Assembly: GCF_006159205.1 (NCBI RefSeq)
Contig: NZ_CP040812.1
Coordinates: 992,001-1,056,000 of the forward strand
Origin: Antarcticibacterium flavum
Lineage (GTDB): Bacteria > Bacteroidota > Bacteroidia > Flavobacteriales > Flavobacteriaceae
Length of the DNA: 64,000 nucleotides
Direction of reading: 5' to 3'
Part shown: positions 54,812-64,000 of the stretch, piece after piece
How positions within the stretch are numbered: the first letter of the stretch is position 1
How the letters are laid out: each line of letters starts with the position of its first letter
Notes under the pieces: generated by a model
What the model saw: only the letters and a program-made list of their open reading frames with translations
What the model was told of the DNA's origin: nothing
Databases searched by the model: none
Made by a program: the position numbers and the translations under genes

Positions 54812-56084
54812 ATACGAGAAACTGAAAAAGATCCGGATTATCATTCAAGTACTGCCCATAGAAATTTTGTTCTTTCATTCTTTGCACCAGGGGCTCAAAG
54901 TCGGCGGGATCATTTAATTCTATGCCTACCACTGCAGGGCCATTCTGCCTGTGGTGTTTCTTTGAATACTCAAAATGCGTAATATCATCCCCCGGCCCCA
55001 GGACCGAAGCTACAAATTGCTTCAAGGCTCCTGCCCTTTGGGGGAAGCGCACGATGAAATAATGCTTAAGGCCTGAATATAATAATGCCCGTTCTTTTAT
55101 TTCAGCTGTGCGGGTTATGTCGTTGTTCCCTCCGCTAAGGATGCAAACCACATTTTTTCCTTTGATCTCTTCAGCATAAAGATCAAGAGCAGAGAGTGCC
55201 ATGGCTCCGGCGGGTTCTGCCACGATTGCGTCGTGATTATAAAGGTCCAGGATGGTCTGGCATATTTTCCCTTCAGGAATAGTTACCACCGCATCCAGGT
55301 TTTGCCTGCAAAGATCGAAATTGCGAAAGCCTACTTTTTGTACTGCAGCGCCATCCACAAACCTTTCTATCTCCTGCAACTCTGTAACCCGGCCTTCACT
55401 AAGAGAATAGGTCATAGAAGCCGCCCCTTCCGGCTCCACCCCTATTATACGTGTGTTGGGAGATAATTGCCTGAACATGGAAGACAAACCTGCAAGCAGG
55501 CCGCCTCCTCCTAAAGGTGCAAAAACATAATCTACAGGCGCATCTGCCTGCTCCAGGATCTCAAGGCCCATAGTAGCCTGGCCTTCAATTACTTTTTCAT
55601 CGTCAAAAGGATGGATAAACACTTTGGATTCTTCCCTTCCAATTTTTACCGCCTCCTTATAAGAATCATCAAAGGAATCTCCTTTTAAGACTACGGTTAT
55701 CCATTCACCCCCAAACATTTTAGTTTGTTCCACCTTTTGCCGCGGAGTGGTTTCAGGCATGAAAACCGTCCCCTTCACTCCAAAATTATTACAGGCAAAA
55801 GCAAAACCCTGGGCGTGATTTCCGGCACTGGCACAAATTACCCCTTTCTCCAACTGTGACTTTGAAAGGCTGGCGATCTTGTTGTAAGCTCCTCGTATCT
55901 TATAAGAGCGCACCTGTTGCAGGTCTTCCCTTTTAAGCGATACATTTGCCTCATATTTCCTGCTATAGGTAAGGGAGTGGCTTAGGGGCGTCAAAACCGA
56001 AACTTTTGAGATTCGTCTTGCGGCTTCCTTTACCGCCTCTAATTGTGGTGTATATGTCCGGGTTTCGGTTTCGGTAGTTTCCAT
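54810..56084 (-). CDS. ilvA: Threonine ammonia-lyase (threonine dehydratase)
   Basis: PLP enzyme that deaminates threonine to 2-oxobutyrate, the first step toward isoleucine. 424 residues. The PLP lysine motif is RSYKIRGAYNK, SAGNHAQGFA lies at the active site, and GGGGLLAG binds the phosphate. The C-terminal part (KHYFIVRFPQRAGALKQFV onward) is a single ACT-like regulatory domain, so isoleucine control is likely. It is the last gene of ilvDBNCA and overlaps the ilvC stop by one base. Its own stop lies inside a G/C palindromic repeat. Confidence 0.95.
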   Translation of the reverse strand: METTETETRTYTPQLEAVKEAARRISKVSVLTPLSHSLTYSRKYEANVSLKREDLQQVRSYKIRGAYNKIASLSKSQLEKGVICASAGNHAQGFAFACNNFGVKGTVFMPETTPRQKVEQTKMFGGEWITVVLKGDSFDDSYKEAVKIGREESKVFIHPFDDEKVIEGQATMGLEILEQADAPVDYVFAPLGGGGLLAGLSSMFRQLSPNTRIIGVEPEGAASMTYSLSEGRVTELQEIERFVDGAAVQKVGFRNFDLCRQNLDAVVTIPEGKICQTILDLYNHDAIVAEPAGAMALSALDLYAEEIKGKNVVCILSGGNNDITRTAEIKERALLYSGLKHYFIVRFPQRAGALKQFVASVLGPGDDITHFEYSKKHHRQNGPAVVGIELNDPADFEPLVQRMKEQNFYGQYLNDNPDLFQFLV

Positions 56085-57559
56085 CAGGCTGCGATTTTTT
56101 TCATAGCTGTCATAGCCTTTCTAAGAGAAGCGCCAACAATTTCCACCGGGTGTTTCCTTATAGCTTCATTCACCCAAATAAGTTCCTGATTATCGGTGCC
56201 GCCATTACTGCTGCTATAGGACCTACCGATTACCTCCGGCTCCAGGCTGTTCACATAATCCTTGATAAGCGGCTTACAGGAGTGATCAAACAGGTAACAG
56301 CCATACTCTGCAGTATCTGAAATGATCCTGTTCATCTCGTATAATTTCTTCCTGGCAATGGTGTTGGCAATAAGTGGTGCTTCGTGTAGTGACTCATAAT
56401 AGGCAGATTCCTCTATGATCCCCGCCTCTACCATGGTCTCAAAAGCCAGTTCCACGCCGGATTTCACAAAAGCCACCAGCAGCACCCCTTTATCAAAATA
56501 CTCCTGTTCGGTTATTTTTTCTGAAGTTGCTTCGGTTTTTTCGAAAGCCGTATTCTCTGTAGCTGCTCGCCATTCCAACAACTCCTTATCATCATTTTCC
56601 CAATCCTCCATCATACGGGCACTGAATGCGCCTGAAATAATATCATCCATATGCTTCTGGAAAAGTGGCCGCAGGATCTCCTTTAATTCTTCTGAAATCC
56701 TGTTGGCCCTTACCTTGGAAGGGTTGGAAAGCCGGTCCATCATATTGGTGATCCCACCATGCTTCAGGGCCTCGGTAATAGTTTCCCATCCATACTGAAT
56801 AAGTTTAGCTGCATAAGAAGGTTCCACCCCTTCAGCAACCATTTTATCAAAGCTCAAAATTGATCCGGTTTGTAACACTCCGCACAGGATTGTCTGCTCT
56901 CCCATAAGGTCCGATTTCACTTCAGCTACAAAAGAGGATTCCAGGACTCCTGCCTTGTGCCCGCCGGTGGCATAAGCATAAGCCTTCGCCCATTCCAGCC
57001 CAATTCCATTGGGATCATTCTCCGGATGCACCGCGATAAGGGTAGGTACCCCAAAACCGCGTTTATATTCCTCCCGCACTTCTGTTCCGGGGCATTTTGG
57101 CGCCACCATAATAACAGTGATATCCGGGCGTATTTGCATCCCCTCCTCCACGATATTAAACCCGTGGGAATAGGAAAGCACCGCATTCTTCTTAATGTAT
57201 GGTTGTATGGCCTTTATTACACCAGTATGTTGCTTATCCGGGGTAAGATTGATTACCAAATCAGCGTCGGGAATTAGCTCCTCATAGGTTCCAACCTGGA
57301 AATTATTATCGGTAGCATTTTTCCAGGACTGTCTTTTTTCTTTGATTGCTCCTTCCCTTAAGGCATAGGAAATATCCAGACCGCTGTCCCTCATATTCAG
57401 TCCCTGGTTAAGACCCTGGGCCCCGCAGCCTACAATGACTATTTTCTTACCTGTTAAAGCTGCTGTTTCTTCGCTAAATTCCTCACTTGCCATTAACCGG
57501 CAAGTTCCCAGCTGTGCCAGTTGTTCTCTTAATGTAAGGCTGTTAAAATAGTTACTCAT
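56084..57559 (-). CDS. ilvC: Ketol-acid reductoisomerase, class II
   Basis: NADPH- and magnesium-dependent rearrangement and reduction of acetolactate or acetohydroxybutyrate. 491 residues, the long class II form as in enterobacteria. The nucleotide motif is [20 protein letters not shown]. The two knotted helical domains are seen in the C-terminal half ([25 protein letters not shown]-like [13 protein letters not shown]). Four-base overlap with ilvN upstream and one-base overlap with ilvA downstream. Confidence 0.96.
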   Translation of the reverse strand: MSNYFNSLTLREQLAQLGTCRLMASEEFSEETAALTGKKIVIVGCGAQGLNQGLNMRDSGLDISYALREGAIKEKRQSWKNATDNNFQVGTYEELIPDADLVINLTPDKQHTGVIKAIQPYIKKNAVLSYSHGFNIVEEGMQIRPDITVIMVAPKCPGTEVREEYKRGFGVPTLIAVHPENDPNGIGLEWAKAYAYATGGHKAGVLESSFVAEVKSDLMGEQTILCGVLQTGSILSFDKMVAEGVEPSYAAKLIQYGWETITEALKHGGITNMMDRLSNPSKVRANRISEELKEILRPLFQKHMDDIISGAFSARMMEDWENDDKELLEWRAATENTAFEKTEATSEKITEQEYFDKGVLLVAFVKSGVELAFETMVEAGIIEESAYYESLHEAPLIANTIARKKLYEMNRIISDTAEYGCYLFDHSCKPLIKDYVNSLEPEVIGRSYSSSNGGTDNQELIWVNEAIRKHPVEIVGASLRKAMTAMKKIAA

Positions 57560-58095
57560 GATGCTATATTTGATGTATTAAATTTTTCCAATATTTCCGA
57601 AATTGGCATCTCCTTTTTGGAAACCGCTATTGTTCCAGATCGTACGAACTGCATAAGTCCGTAAGGTTTCAGTTTTTCATACAGGCCTTCTGTTTCCCTT
57701 CGCTTACCGGTCTTTTCTATAACAAAAAAGTCCGGGGTAACTGTTACTATTCTTGCATTCGTCTCCTTGATAAAATCCTGGATATTAAAGTCATCTACAA
57801 AATCTGAAGACCTTACTTTATAAAGCGCTGTCTCCTGGTATATAAGCTCCTCATCTGTATGATAAAATGCTTTGATAACCTCAATTTGTTTCTCTATCTG
57901 GCCCACGATCTTCCTCACCTGCTCTTCGGTTACTTCCACAACAATTATGAACCTCATCACTTCATTCACCTCACTTTTGGAGGCAGTGATACTTTCAATA
58001 TTAATATGCCTTTTCAAAAAGATCGCTGCGATCCTGCTCAACAGGCCTATATTGTTCTCTGTATAAACAGAGACTGTAAAATTTTGCTTTTCCAT
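57556..58095 (-). CDS. ilvN: Acetolactate synthase, regulatory small subunit
   Basis: Regulatory partner of IlvB that confers valine feedback. 179 residues. The N-terminal ACT domain reads [20 protein letters not shown], followed by a second ferredoxin-like domain. It overlaps ilvB by one base (TAATG) and ilvC by four, so the subunits are produced together. IlvH is the equivalent name in some genomes. Confidence 0.93.
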   Translation of the reverse strand: MEKQNFTVSVYTENNIGLLSRIAAIFLKRHINIESITASKSEVNEVMRFIIVVEVTEEQVRKIVGQIEKQIEVIKAFYHTDEELIYQETALYKVRSSDFVDDFNIQDFIKETNARIVTVTPDFFVIEKTGKRRETEGLYEKLKPYGLMQFVRSGTIAVSKKEMPISEILEKFNTSNIAS

Positions 58096-59828
58096 TATTC
58101 CAGTCTTATTTCTGAAACCGATGCTCCTGTAGGGATCATTGGGAACACATTCTCTTCCTGCTCCACTTTTACCTCCAGGAAGTAGGCTTCCTTAGATTCC
58201 ATCATTTCCTTCACAGCTTCCTGCAGTTCACTTCTCTTTGTAACTTTCCTGGCTTTGATATGGTAACCTTCAGCAATGCTCACAAAATCGGGGTTGACCA
58301 TCTCTGTTGAAGCGTATCGCTTCTCAAAGAACATTTGCTGCCATTGCCTAACCATTCCCAAAAAGCTATTGTTGAGGATCACGATCTTCACCGGGATCCC
58401 GGTTTGAAAGATAGTTCCCAATTCCTGTACGTTCATCTGGAAGCCACCATCTCCAATAACTGCGACTACATCACGACCCGGGCAGCCCATTTTGGCCCCT
58501 ATCGCCGCCGGCAGGGCAAACCCCATGGTTCCCAGTCCGCCGGAAGTGACATTACTCCTGCTGCTCTTAAATTTTGCATAGCGACAGGCCACCATTTGAT
58601 GCTGGCCAACATCTGATACTATTATTGCATTCCCACCTGAGCAGGTATTTATCTCATCAATCACCTCTGCCATCTTCACCTCTCCTTTTAGAGCGGTAAG
58701 GTCATTTTTAATAATGCGGGTATATTCGATCTCATATAATTCCTTGAATTTCTTATGCCACCCATCGTGACTGTTGGGTTTCAGGAATTCCAGTAACAGC
58801 TTAAGGGTTTGGTTCACGTTGCCCAGAACAGGGATATCGGCAGTAACATTTTTATTGATCTCGGCAGGGTCTATTTCAAAGTGTAAGATTTTTGCCTGTT
58901 TTGCATAGGTGTTAATATTTCCCGTTACCCGATCATCAAAACGCATTCCTATAGCTATCAATACATCACATTCATTTGTGAGCATATTGGGAGCGTAATT
59001 CCCGTGCATTCCCACCATTCCTACATTTAAAGGATGGTCACTGTCCAGTGCCGATAGCCCCAGGATGGTCCATGCTGCCGGGATCCCCGCTTTTTCCACT
59101 ACCTCCTTCAGTAGCGCCTCTGCACCTCCAAGGATCACCCCCTGGCCGAAAACGATCATCGGTTTTTTTGCATTATTAATTGCCTCAGCCGCACGTTCCA
59201 CCTGCAGAAGGTTGATCTCTGGCACAGGAGTATAACTCCTTATAGCCCTGCACTTTTTATAGCTGAATTCAAGCGAGGCAAATTGCGCATCTTTGGTAAT
59301 ATCGATCAATACCGGACCGGGACGGCCACTCCTGGCAATGAAAAAGGCCTTTGCAAGTACCTCTGGAATATCCTCGGCCTTTGTGATCTGGGTGTTCCAC
59401 TTAGTTACCGGGGTTGAAATACCCACAATATCTATTTCCTGAAAAGCATCGCTTCCCAACAAATGTGAACCTACCTGTCCTGTAATGAAAACCACAGGGG
59501 TAGAATCCAGGTGAGCATCTGCAATCCCGGTTAAAAGATTGGTCGCTCCCGGACCGGAAGTAGCAATAGCCACTCCTACCTTCCCGGAAACCCTTGCATA
59601 CCCCTGGGCGGCATGGGCTGCTCCCTGCTCGTGCCGGGTGAGGATATGACGGAGTTTATCCTGATATTTAAATAATTCATCGTACACCGGCATAATGGCT
59701 CCTCCTGGATAACCGTAAACAGTATCCACACCTTCTTCCAGCAAACATTTTATAATAGCCTCAGCCCCCGAAACCGTCATAGTTTCAGTTACGGAAACCT
59801 GTCCAAAATCTGCAGTTTTCACTTTCAT
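58095..59828 (-). CDS. ilvB: Acetolactate synthase, catalytic large subunit
   Basis: ThDP/FAD enzyme that makes acetolactate from two pyruvates, or acetohydroxybutyrate. 577 residues, normal. The N-terminal region has VYGYPGGAIMPVYDEL and the ThDP Glu in RHEQGAAHAAQGYAR, the FAD/middle domain GQVGSHLLGSDAFQE, and the C-terminal ThDP motif GDGGFQMNVQEL followed by NNSFLGMVRQW. It lies 12 bp after the ilvD stop in the same operon. Confidence 0.96.
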   Translation of the reverse strand: MKVKTADFGQVSVTETMTVSGAEAIIKCLLEEGVDTVYGYPGGAIMPVYDELFKYQDKLRHILTRHEQGAAHAAQGYARVSGKVGVAIATSGPGATNLLTGIADAHLDSTPVVFITGQVGSHLLGSDAFQEIDIVGISTPVTKWNTQITKAEDIPEVLAKAFFIARSGRPGPVLIDITKDAQFASLEFSYKKCRAIRSYTPVPEINLLQVERAAEAINNAKKPMIVFGQGVILGGAEALLKEVVEKAGIPAAWTILGLSALDSDHPLNVGMVGMHGNYAPNMLTNECDVLIAIGMRFDDRVTGNINTYAKQAKILHFEIDPAEINKNVTADIPVLGNVNQTLKLLLEFLKPNSHDGWHKKFKELYEIEYTRIIKNDLTALKGEVKMAEVIDEINTCSGGNAIIVSDVGQHQMVACRYAKFKSSRSNVTSGGLGTMGFALPAAIGAKMGCPGRDVVAVIGDGGFQMNVQELGTIFQTGIPVKIVILNNSFLGMVRQWQQMFFEKRYASTEMVNPDFVSIAEGYHIKARKVTKRSELQEAVKEMMESKEAYFLEVKVEQEENVFPMIPTGASVSEIRLE

Positions 59829-59840
59829 ATTCCTCTGTTT

Positions 59841-61513
59841 TTAAAATTCATCGGTCACACAACCCCGGGAGGCTGAAGAGACAGTTTTTGCATATTTGTA
59901 AAGAACGCCCCTCTCAAATTTGAGAGCGGGAGCCGTCCATTTGGTTTTTCGCTCTTCAATCTCAGTGTCTTCCAGAGCCACTGAGATCGTATTTTTTTCA
60001 GCATCTATTGTGATGGTATCTCCGTCTTCGAGTAAGGCCAGAAGACCTCCTTCCTGAGCTTCGGGAGTGATATGTCCCACGACAAACCCATGGGTTCCCC
60101 CGGAAAATCTCCCATCTGTAATCAGGGCTACATCCTTTCCCAGCTGCGCCCCCATAATGGCAGAAGTAGGCTTGAGCATTTCGGGCATTCCCGGACCTCC
60201 TTTCGGCCCTTCATATCTTATGACCACTACATCTCCTTTTTTAACTTTCCCCGCTGCAATGCCGTCATTTGCTTCATACTCACCGTTAAACACCTTTGCA
60301 CTCCCGGTAAAATGAAGACCCTCCTTCCCGGTGATCTTGGCTACAGAACCACCTTCAGCCAGATTTCCGTACAGGATCCTTATGTGACCCGACTTCTTTA
60401 TTGGTTCCTCAAGGGTTTTTATCACCTGCTGACCTTCAGCCAGATCCGGGACCTCCGCCAGATTTTCAGCCAGGGTCTTTCCTGTTACTGTAAGGCAATC
60501 CCCGTGTAGCATTCCATTTTTCAGCATATATTTTAAAACTGCCGGAATTCCGCCAATCTTATGAACATCTTCCATCGCATATTTTCCGCTGGGCTTAAGG
60601 TCGGCCAGGAAAGGAGTGGCCTCGCAGATCTTTTCAAAATCCCGAAGGTCAAAATCAACCCCGGCAGCCCTGGCAATAGCCAGAAAATGAAGCACTGCAT
60701 TTGTGGAACCTCCAAGCACTGTTAACAGCTTTACTGCGTTTTCTATAGCTTCCCTGGTAACAATGTCCCTGGGTTTAATATCTTTCTCGATAAGCAGCCT
60801 CACGGCTTTTCCGGCCTCAATACTTTCAGCCTGCTTTTCCTCACCGATTGCCGGGTTGGAGGAGTTGTAAGGCAGTGCCATTCCCAGAGCTTCTATAGCT
60901 GAAGCCATGGTATTGGCGGTATACATCCCCCACAGGCCCCTGCACCGGGACAGGCCTTTTCTATTGTACTGTTATAGTCTTCCTCACTTATACCTCCGGA
61001 AACCTTTGCGCCCCAGGCTTCAAAAACCGATACCACATCCAGTTTTTTTCCCTTATGACAACCGGAAGCTATAGTACCGCCATATACCAGGATTGACGGC
61101 CGGTTGATACGCAACATTGCCATAAGAGCTCCGGGCATATTCTTATCACAGCCCACTACCGTAACCAATCCGTCGTAGGACATTGCGTGGATCACAGTTT
61201 CAATAGAATCTGCAATTATATCCCTCGACGGGAGGGAGTATCTCATCCCGGGTGTGCCCATGGAGATCCCGTCACTTACCCCAATCGTATTAAAAATGAG
61301 GCCTACAAGTTCATTGCTGTTGCAGCCTTCCTTCACCAGCTTTGCCAGGTCGTTAAGGTGCATATTACAGGGATTGCCTTCATAACCCGTACTTGCAATT
61401 CCAATAAAAGGCTTCTTAAAGTCTTCCTTTGTGAGTCCAATGGCGTGTAACATTGCCTGGGAAGCGGGTTGGGAATCGCTTTGGGTTATGAGCTTACTAT
61501 ATTTGTTATACAT
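59841..61513 (-). pseudogene. ilvD: Dihydroxy-acid dehydratase, frameshifted
   Basis: Iron-sulfur dehydratase producing 2-oxoisovalerate and 2-oxo-3-methylvalerate. 61513-60893 codes the N-terminal 206 residues, and the rest continues in another frame to 59841. Adding one G to the GGGGG run (plus-strand CCCCC at 60927-60931) restores [20 protein letters not shown] and a normal protein of about 557 residues. Other marks are [13 protein letters not shown] and, near the end, [20 protein letters not shown]. Because it heads an otherwise intact ilv operon, a homopolymer sequencing error is the likely cause. If real, the strain would need isoleucine and valine. Confidence 0.9.
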
Positions 61514-61546
61514 CCTTGGGTACCTTCTCTTTAATTTTTTTCTAAA

Positions 61547-61588
61547 TTAACCTGCTGAGATTTGTACCTCTCGCGGCAGAAGCAGCAT
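61547..61588 (-). CDS. Candidate branched-chain leader peptide
   Basis: A 13-codon ORF, MLLLPREVQISAG, ends 33 bp before the ilvD ATG. Three Leu, one Val and one Ile in 13 residues match the products of the downstream operon. GAGG lies eight bases before its ATG. Within it, CTGCT...AGCAG and GAGA...TCTC words can pair. No U-tract terminator follows, so control would be by translation or an unusual attenuator. Chance occurrence is possible. Confidence 0.35.
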   Translation of the reverse strand: MLLLPREVQISAG

Positions 61589-61830
61589 AGATTATCCTCA
61601 AACTTCCCGACTAAACCTTAATCTATTGTAAATCAAACAGTTAAACCTAAAGGTATTACGATCGCTGAAATTGCACAGAAGCAGAGAATAAAAAAGAGTC
61701 TGGACCGCTGCGCTGCTGGAATCTAGAATCTGAACAAAAATGAATCGGTTTTAACGCACAGTATATCCCCCAAACAGAGAAGTTTCAGAAAACCTATAAA
61801 ATTTATACGTCAGCTTCAAATCCTGCACAT
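61589..61830. other. Intergenic DNA between ilvD leader and argH terminator
   Basis: Non-coding. Contains GACCGCTGCGCTGCTGGAAT (61703-61722), an inverted copy of the word at 54753-54776, so the ilv operon is flanked by an inverted repeat. Nothing else is recognised. Confidence 0.45.
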
Positions 61831-61862
61831 AAAAAAAACCGTTACGGGAACGGCTTTTTTTA
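61831..61862 (-). terminator. argH terminator
   Basis: CCGTT (61839-61843) pairs with AACGG (61849-61853) with A/T extensions on both sides (A8 left, T7 right). On the minus strand it follows the argH stop by 30 bp and has a strong U tract; it can work in both directions. Confidence 0.82.
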
Positions 61863-61882
61863 ATGATCTGAAAATAAAATTA

Positions 61883-63169
61883 TTAGGATTTCCCTGCGGA
61901 ATCCTTTTTCTCTCTTATCTTCTCCAGGGCGAGGTTATCTTTACTCCCGGTATGCGTATGTTCTATTGATGTTCCCGGTTCATACCTGCCTGCCTGCACC
62001 TGCTCCCCTATTTCCTTATAAGCTTCCCTGAAAGAGCTTCCCTGCATCACAAGGTCATTGATGCTGTCTACCGTGAACAGGTATTTATATTTCTCATCCT
62101 TTAGATCTACCTCTTTTACCTCGATCAATTTAATGGAATGGATGAAGATATCCAGGATCTCCTTGATATTTTCAACCGCGTAAATGCTGTTTTCCTTAAT
62201 AAGCTGAAAGTCCCTGTGATAACCGCTGGGCAGGTTATTGGTGATAAGCACCATTTCATTGGCTATTGCCTGCAGCTTGTTACATTTCCCCCGAATAAGT
62301 TCAAAAACATCAGGGTTTTTCTTGTGGGGCATAATACTGGAACCTGTAGTAAGCTCATCGGGAAAACTTATAAAGTCAAAGTTCTGACTCATATACAGGC
62401 AAATATCCATCGCGAACCTGGAAAGGGTATTGGCAAGGGATCCTATGTTGGAAGTCACCGTTCGCTCACATTTTCCCCGGCTCATTTGCGCCGCGACAAC
62501 ATTATATTTTAAGGTAGAAAACCCAAGTTCAGCAGTGGTAAATTCCCGGTCGATAGGAAAGGAAGAACCATATCCCGCGGCAGATCCCAACGGATTTTGA
62601 TCCACGATCTGTAGCCCGGCATTGAGCAGGTATAGATCGTCAATAAGTAATTCAGCATAGGCCGAAAACCATAACCCGAAAGATGAGGGCATTGCCACCT
62701 GTAAATGAGTATAGCCCGGCAGTACTTTTTCCCGGTGTTCCCCGGCGAGTTCCAGCAGGACATCGATGAGAGTATCGGTTTTTCCGTAAATGTCCTGCAG
62801 GTTCTCCTTAAAGTAAAGCTGCATTGCCACCAAAACCTGATCGTTCCTTGAGCGCGCTGTATGTATCTTCTTCCCCGTATCTCCCAGTGCTTTCGTAAGT
62901 TCATATTCTATCTTGGAGTGTACATCTTCAAAATCTTCCTCAATAACAAATGTTCCTTTCTCTAATTGCGTCTCCAGTTTTTCTAGTTCCCTGAGCATAT
63001 CATCTACTTCTACCGCAGAGAGGATGCCGACTTTCCCAAGCATTTTAGCGTGGGCTTTAGAAGCCAGCAGGTCATATTTTGCCAGGAACATATCCAGTTC
63101 CCGATCATTTCCAACGGTGAATTTTTCTATTTTTTTATCGATCGATATTCCTTTATCCCAGAGTTTCAT
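61883..63169 (-). CDS. argH: Argininosuccinate lyase
   Basis: Last enzyme of arginine synthesis, splitting argininosuccinate into arginine and fumarate. 428 residues, slightly short for the family. The fumarase-superfamily signature GSSIMPHKKNPD is intact. TARSRNDQVLVAM and the catalytic region GYTHLQVAMPSSFGLW are also present. It follows the argE-like gene by 11 bp on the same strand and ends the operon at a strong terminator. Confidence 0.95.
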   Translation of the reverse strand: MKLWDKGISIDKKIEKFTVGNDRELDMFLAKYDLLASKAHAKMLGKVGILSAVEVDDMLRELEKLETQLEKGTFVIEEDFEDVHSKIEYELTKALGDTGKKIHTARSRNDQVLVAMQLYFKENLQDIYGKTDTLIDVLLELAGEHREKVLPGYTHLQVAMPSSFGLWFSAYAELLIDDLYLLNAGLQIVDQNPLGSAAGYGSSFPIDREFTTAELGFSTLKYNVVAAQMSRGKCERTVTSNIGSLANTLSRFAMDICLYMSQNFDFISFPDELTTGSSIMPHKKNPDVFELIRGKCNKLQAIANEMVLITNNLPSGYHRDFQLIKENSIYAVENIKEILDIFIHSIKLIEVKEVDLKDEKYKYLFTVDSINDLVMQGSSFREAYKEIGEQVQAGRYEPGTSIEHTHTGSKDNLALEKIREKKDSAGKS

Positions 63170-63180
63170 ATGTGCAGCAT

Positions 63181-64000
63181 TTATTTTTGTTTCTGAAGGG
63201 CTTTTTCAAGCAATTTTATATACCCGGCAATTCCCTCTTCTATTTCCTTAATATAGATAAATTCGTTGGCAGAATGTGACCTGGTAGAATCTCCCGGTCC
63301 CAGTTTTAAAGATGGACAGCTTAACATCGCCTGATCTGAAAGCGTTGGAGACCCATAGGTTTCCATTCCCAGGGCAACCCCTGCCTCCACCAGCGGATGG
63401 TCCTGTGCTATTGATGAGGAATTGAGGCGAAGGGAGCGGGCTTTGATCTCATCTACAGGAGCCTTTTCCTGCAGGATCTTCTCGATTTCGGCATTGGAGT
63501 ATCGGTCATTTACGCGAACGTCGATAACCAAATCTACGTTGGCAGGAACTACATTATGCTGTGAACCGGCCTGAATTTGTGTTACAGTAAGTTTTACAGG
63601 CCCCAGGACCTCTGATGTTTTATCAAAACTGAAATTTTCAAACCATTCTAATACTTTGGCAGTCTTATAGATCGCATTATCATCATTGGGATGAGCGGCG
63701 TGAGACGGCGTTCCCCTGACAACTGCATCAAATACAATCAGGCCTTTTTCAGCAATGGCAAGTTTCATTAATGTAGGCTCACCTACTATCGCGACATCGA
63801 TCTTCGGGATCTTTGGGAGCAGACAGGCAATTCCGTTGGCCCCGTTGATCTCCTCTTCTGCCGTTCCTGCGAACAGAAGATTGTATTCAAGACCTTCGGC
63901 TTCATAAAAATAAGTAAAGGTGGCCAACAGGGACACCAGGCAACCGCCGGCATCATTACTTCCAAGGCCAAATAATTTCCCCTCCTCAACCATGGCTTCA
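63181..64000 (-). CDS. argE: ArgE-type M20 deacylase (N-terminus beyond window)
   Basis: Zinc-dependent M20 peptidase-family deacylase of arginine synthesis, removing the acyl group from acetyl- (or succinyl-) ornithine or citrulline. The reading frame is open to the window edge, so the first residues, including the HxD zinc motif, are missing. Visible marks are GLGSNDAGGCL (bridging Asp), GTAEEEINGANG (catalytic Glu pair) and GEPTLMKLAIAEKG. It lies 11 bp before argH in the same operon. Bacteroidota use acylated citrulline intermediates in some lineages, so the exact substrate is open. DapE is a less likely alternative. Confidence 0.85.
   Translation of the reverse strand, partial: EAMVEEGKLFGLGSNDAGGCLVSLLATFTYFYEAEGLEYNLLFAGTAEEEINGANGIACLLPKIPKIDVAIVGEPTLMKLAIAEKGLIVFDAVVRGTPSHAAHPNDDNAIYKTAKVLEWFENFSFDKTSEVLGPVKLTVTQIQAGSQHNVVPANVDLVIDVRVNDRYSNAEIEKILQEKAPVDEIKARSLRLNSSSIAQDHPLVEAGVALGMETYGSPTLSDQAMLSCPSLKLGPGDSTRSHSANEFIYIKEIEEGIAGYIKLLEKALQKQK

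Noticed and set aside
54614..54982. Plus-strand open frame of 122 codons at the ilvA 3' end
   Set aside because: It runs through repeats and then antisense to ilvA; no start context and no recognisable protein.

Overview
The window looks like chromosome from a member of the Bacteroidota, most likely family Flavobacteriaceae (relatives of Gramella/Salegentibacter/Zunongwangia). Evidence: promoters of the Bacteroidota type (TTG, about 20 bp, TAnnTTTG), lipoproteins whose Cys is followed by Ser-Lys-acidic residues, a fused branched-chain keto-acid dehydrogenase E1, DUF2853, a short LeuA, and AT-rich intergenic DNA packed with dispersed palindromic repeats. I see no rRNA, tRNA, CRISPR array, transposase, integrase or phage gene.

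Layout. 1-4.4 kb: lipid acyltransferase, frameshifted glmM, an ACP phosphodiesterase-like gene, a possible structured small RNA and an astacin-type lipoprotein peptidase. 4.8-10.7 kb: three tandem paralogous lipoproteins behind an orphan LuxR-type regulator; a fourth paralogue, with thrombospondin type 3 repeats and three 114-residue C-terminal repeats, lies at 30.3-33.1 kb. 11-21 kb: uvrA with a LOG-family gene, an M1-like membrane protein without a zinc site, the fused E1 and an alpha/beta hydrolase. 21-30 kb: menaquinone genes (menB, menD, menF and a thioesterase) mixed with PH-domain membrane proteins, an S1-type RNA-binding protein and DUF2853. 33-35 kb: esterase and an Nramp-like transporter. 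36-39 kb: an AT-rich two-gene insert between a decayed copy of the dnaK 3' end and intact dnaK. 41-49 kb: serine dehydratase, CPBP protease, NTF2-like protein, panB, a pseudouridine synthase, a MATE pump and a conserved unknown. 49-61.5 kb: leuACDB converging with ilvDBNCA across a repeat-filled 1.15 kb gap. 61.9-64 kb: argH and the 3' part of an argE-like gene.

The genes connect metabolically. leuACDB and ilvDBNCA make up most of branched-chain amino acid synthesis; panB draws ketoisovalerate from it toward pantothenate, and the E1 enzyme oxidises the branched keto acids. A 13-codon ORF rich in Leu, with Val and Ile, lies just upstream of ilvD and may be a leader peptide. The four men genes give the early and middle steps of menaquinone synthesis.

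The least explained parts are (1) the four-member lipoprotein family with one conserved N-terminal module and four different C-termini, where the first gene of the cluster and the distant fourth gene share an upstream GGGGAAATCCC motif; (2) the insert at the dnaK 3' end; (3) a 278-bp nested-palindrome repeat with one compensatory base change between its two copies; and (4) a 372-bp tandem duplication carrying its own palindromes. Three reading frames (glmM, ilvD and an insert lipoprotein) are each restored by one extra G in a G run, so sequencing or assembly error is the simplest explanation for those breaks.
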